This document shows positions 5,005 to 6,804 of a stretch of 6,804 bases of DNA, piece after piece (position 1 is the stretch's first letter; every line of letters begins with the position of its first letter). A program made the translations under genes and the position numbers. Origin of the DNA: Verrucomicrobiota bacterium (GTDB taxonomy: Bacteria > Verrucomicrobiota > Verrucomicrobiia > Opitutales > UBA953); the NCBI GenBank assembly GCA_009924965.1, contig RFQN01000076.1, positions 1 through 6,804 of the forward strand, written 5' to 3'. The notes beneath the pieces were generated by a model. That model searched no databases and was not told the DNA's origin. It was given only the letters and a program-made list of their open reading frames with translations.

Positions 5005-6804
5005 ATGCCCCGCTTCCCCGCCCTGCTCCTGGCCGTGGCTGCCACGGCGGCCGTCCTCGGCGCCGACCGCCGCGATGGCCCGCTCCGTGACTTGAACGGG
5101 CCATTTCCGTTCACCCCGCCGACCGACGGCGCCGCTTGGGCCGCACAGCAGGCGCAGGTACGCAACCGCCTGCAGGTGGCCCTCGGGCTGTTGCCGCTGC
5201 CGACCCGCACGCCTTTAAACGCGGTCATCCACGGGAAACGCGACTGCGGCGACTACACCATCGAGAAGGTCTACTTCGAAAGCGCTCCCGGGCTGTTCGT
5301 CACCGGCAACCTCTACCGTCCCAAAAACGTAGTGGGCAAGGCGCCCGCCGTGCTCTTCGCGCATGGCCATTGGAAAGACGCGCGCTTCCTCGTGCAGGAC
5401 GCCGACTTCGTCCGCAAGGAAATCGCCACCGGCCAAGAGCAGTTCGCCGAAGGCGGCCAAAGTCGCTTCCAATCGCTCTGCGTCCAGCTGGCCCGCATGG
5501 GTTGCATCGTCTGGCAGTGGGACACGCTGAGCGATTCCGACTCGGTCCAGTTCGCCCCCGCGGTGATCCATCGCTTCGCGAAGGCCCGCCCGGAGATGAA
5601 CGATCCGCAAGCATGGGGCCTCTACAGCGCGCCGGCAGAGGCCCGCCTGCAGTCGGTCATGGGCCTGCAGACGTGGAACGCGTTGCGCAGCGTCGACTTC
5701 GTGCTGTCCCTGCCCGACGTCGACCCGACCCGCGTCGCGGCGACCGGCGCCAGCGGCGGCGGCACGCAGACGATGATGCTGGCGGCGCTCGACGAGCGCA
5801 TCGCGCTGTCCTTCCCGGCGGTGATGGTGTCGACGGCGATGCAAGGCGGCTGCTCCTGCGAGAACGCCTCGCTCCTCCGCATCGACCAAGGGAACGTCCA
5901 CTTCGCCGCGCTGTTCGCGCCGAAGCCACAAGGGATGACGACCGCCAACGACTGGACCAAGGACATGTCCCGCCTAGGCTTCCCGGAACTGCGGCAACTG
6001 TACACGAAGCTCGGACACCCGGAGGCGGTGATGCTGCACCGCGACGAGGCCTCGCCGCACAACTACAACCGGGCCGCCCGCGCGGCTTTCTACGGCTGGC
6101 TCAACACCCACTTCCGCCTCGGCCTGCCGTCCCCCATCGTCGAACGCGACTACCATGTGCTGACTAAAGCCGAGTTGTCCGTCTGGGACGACACCCACGC
6201 CGCGCCCGCCGCGGCGTCGCCCGACTTCGAACGCCGGCTGCTCCGGTGGTTCGCCGACGACGCCGCGACGCAGCTCCGCGAAGCGCCGACCGACGAGCGC
6301 CGTCGCTGGGTCCGCAGCTACGCGCAGGCGCTGCTAGGCCCAGCCGTCCGCCCGGACCAGCTACAGGTCGTCAGCGAGCCCAGCCAACCGCTCGGTATTC
6401 ACACGGAAACGCATGGCCGCTTGACCCACACCGGCCGCGGCGAAGAGGTCCGCTTCACCTGCTTAAGGCCAGCCAAACCGAACGGCCGCACGGTGCTCTG
6501 GCTCCGCGAGGGCGGGCAAGCGACCCTACGCGACGCCAGCGGCCAAGTGCGCGCAGATTTCCAATTCTTGCTCGACCAAGGGCTCACCGTGCTCGCCGCC
6601 GACCTCTACCTGCAAGGCGGCGCCCCGGTGACGCGCACGCGCAAGGTCAAGGAGACCCGCGAGGTGCCCGCCTACACCTTCGGCTATAACGACTGCTTGC
6701 TCGTCCAGCGCGCGCATGACGTCGCGCTGCTCACGGCCTACGCCCGCCAAGCCTTGCCTGGGCCACTCGCCGTGGTCAGCGCCGGCGACCCCGCCCTCGC
6801 CGCC
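5005..6804 (+). CDS. Exported alpha/beta hydrolase, probable acetyl-xylan-esterase-like enzyme, N-terminal 600 residues (truncated by the window edge)
   Basis: The frame is open for exactly 600 codons from the ATG at 5005 with no stop. A signal peptide is visible (MPRFPALLLAVAATAAVLG, cleavage near 19-20). The first hydrolase domain spans about 50-370. It has an early HGHWK loop (120-124) after a beta strand, the nucleophile elbow G248-A-S250-G-G-G, a conserved-looking GGCSCEN (281-287) with C283 and C285, and a probable catalytic His352 in SPHNYN. Similar proteins in Planctomycetes and Verrucomicrobia are annotated as alpha/beta hydrolase or acetylxylan esterase, so cleavage of acyl groups from polysaccharide is plausible; the substrate is inference. 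From about residue 470 a second hydrolase-like fold begins (TVLWLREGG, VLAADLYLQGG, TFGYN at 558-562). Where its nucleophile elbow should be it reads VVSAGDPA (590-597), apparently lacking the serine motif. The gene follows arsR by 51 nt on the same strand but has no functional link to arsenic that I can see. Confidence 0.9.
   Translation, partial: MPRFPALLLAVAATAAVLGADRRDGPLRDLNGPFPFTPPTDGAAWAAQQAQVRNRLQVALGLLPLPTRTPLNAVIHGKRDCGDYTIEKVYFESAPGLFVTGNLYRPKNVVGKAPAVLFAHGHWKDARFLVQDADFVRKEIATGQEQFAEGGQSRFQSLCVQLARMGCIVWQWDTLSDSDSVQFAPAVIHRFAKARPEMNDPQAWGLYSAPAEARLQSVMGLQTWNALRSVDFVLSLPDVDPTRVAATGASGGGTQTMMLAALDERIALSFPAVMVSTAMQGGCSCENASLLRIDQGNVHFAALFAPKPQGMTTANDWTKDMSRLGFPELRQLYTKLGHPEAVMLHRDEASPHNYNRAARAAFYGWLNTHFRLGLPSPIVERDYHVLTKAELSVWDDTHAAPAAASPDFERRLLRWFADDAATQLREAPTDERRRWVRSYAQALLGPAVRPDQLQVVSEPSQPLGIHTETHGRLTHTGRGEEVRFTCLRPAKPNGRTVLWLREGGQATLRDASGQVRADFQFLLDQGLTVLAADLYLQGGAPVTRTRKVKETREVPAYTFGYNDCLLVQRAHDVALLTAYARQALPGPLAVVSAGDPALAA

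Noticed and set aside
5136..6167. Arg/Pro-rich frame inside the hydrolase gene, and the minus-strand frame at 5215-5931
   Set aside because: The hydrolase frame is continuous across 600 codons with signal peptide and catalytic motifs; these overlapping frames have composition-driven sequence.

Overview
The window is high-GC bacterial DNA with compact gene packing and few Shine-Dalgarno sequences. It probably comes from a Planctomycetes-Verrucomicrobia group bacterium, more likely Verrucomicrobiota. That assignment is an inference from protein style: a BatA-like membrane von Willebrand A (vWA) protein, a large secreted tandem alpha/beta hydrolase of a type I associate with these phyla, and Leu/Ala/Arg codon preference. 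No marker gene confirms it.

Left part (1-3568, all minus strand, read right to left): a four-gene envelope operon. It begins with a membrane-anchored vWA-domain protein (2600-3568). Next come a small signal-anchored helical protein (2037-2603), a secreted protein built on a 14-residue/42-bp tandem repeat (1021-2040), and a secreted helical protein that runs off the left edge (1-994). The first three genes are joined by 4-nt ATGA start/stop overlaps and the last follows after 26 nt. The layout resembles a Bat (Bacteroides aerotolerance)-type vWA locus, but the moxR and DUF58 genes that usually precede such genes are not in the window.

Middle (3671-4953): a small arsenic-response cassette. A thioredoxin-type arsenate reductase (arsC, 3671-4111) and a DUF6428-like protein (4135-4578) are on the minus strand. 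A divergent ArsR-family repressor (4630-4953) is on the plus strand. The 51-bp divergent gap carries a nested inverted repeat (4584-4631) that is a strong candidate for the ArsR operator. No arsenite efflux pump (ArsB/Acr3) is present here. The ArsR and the DUF6428 protein both end in a Gly-x-Gly-Cys-Cys tail.

Right part (5005-6804, plus strand, running off the edge): the first 600 residues of an exported alpha/beta hydrolase, probably a carbohydrate-ester esterase. It has an intact nucleophile elbow in the first domain and what looks like a degenerate second hydrolase domain.

The arsenic cassette sits between the vWA operon and the hydrolase. Because arsC and the vWA operon are codirectional, read-through from the arsenic promoter is possible. 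No tRNA, rRNA, CRISPR array, insertion sequence or attachment site was seen, and no gene-free stretch exceeds about 100 bases.
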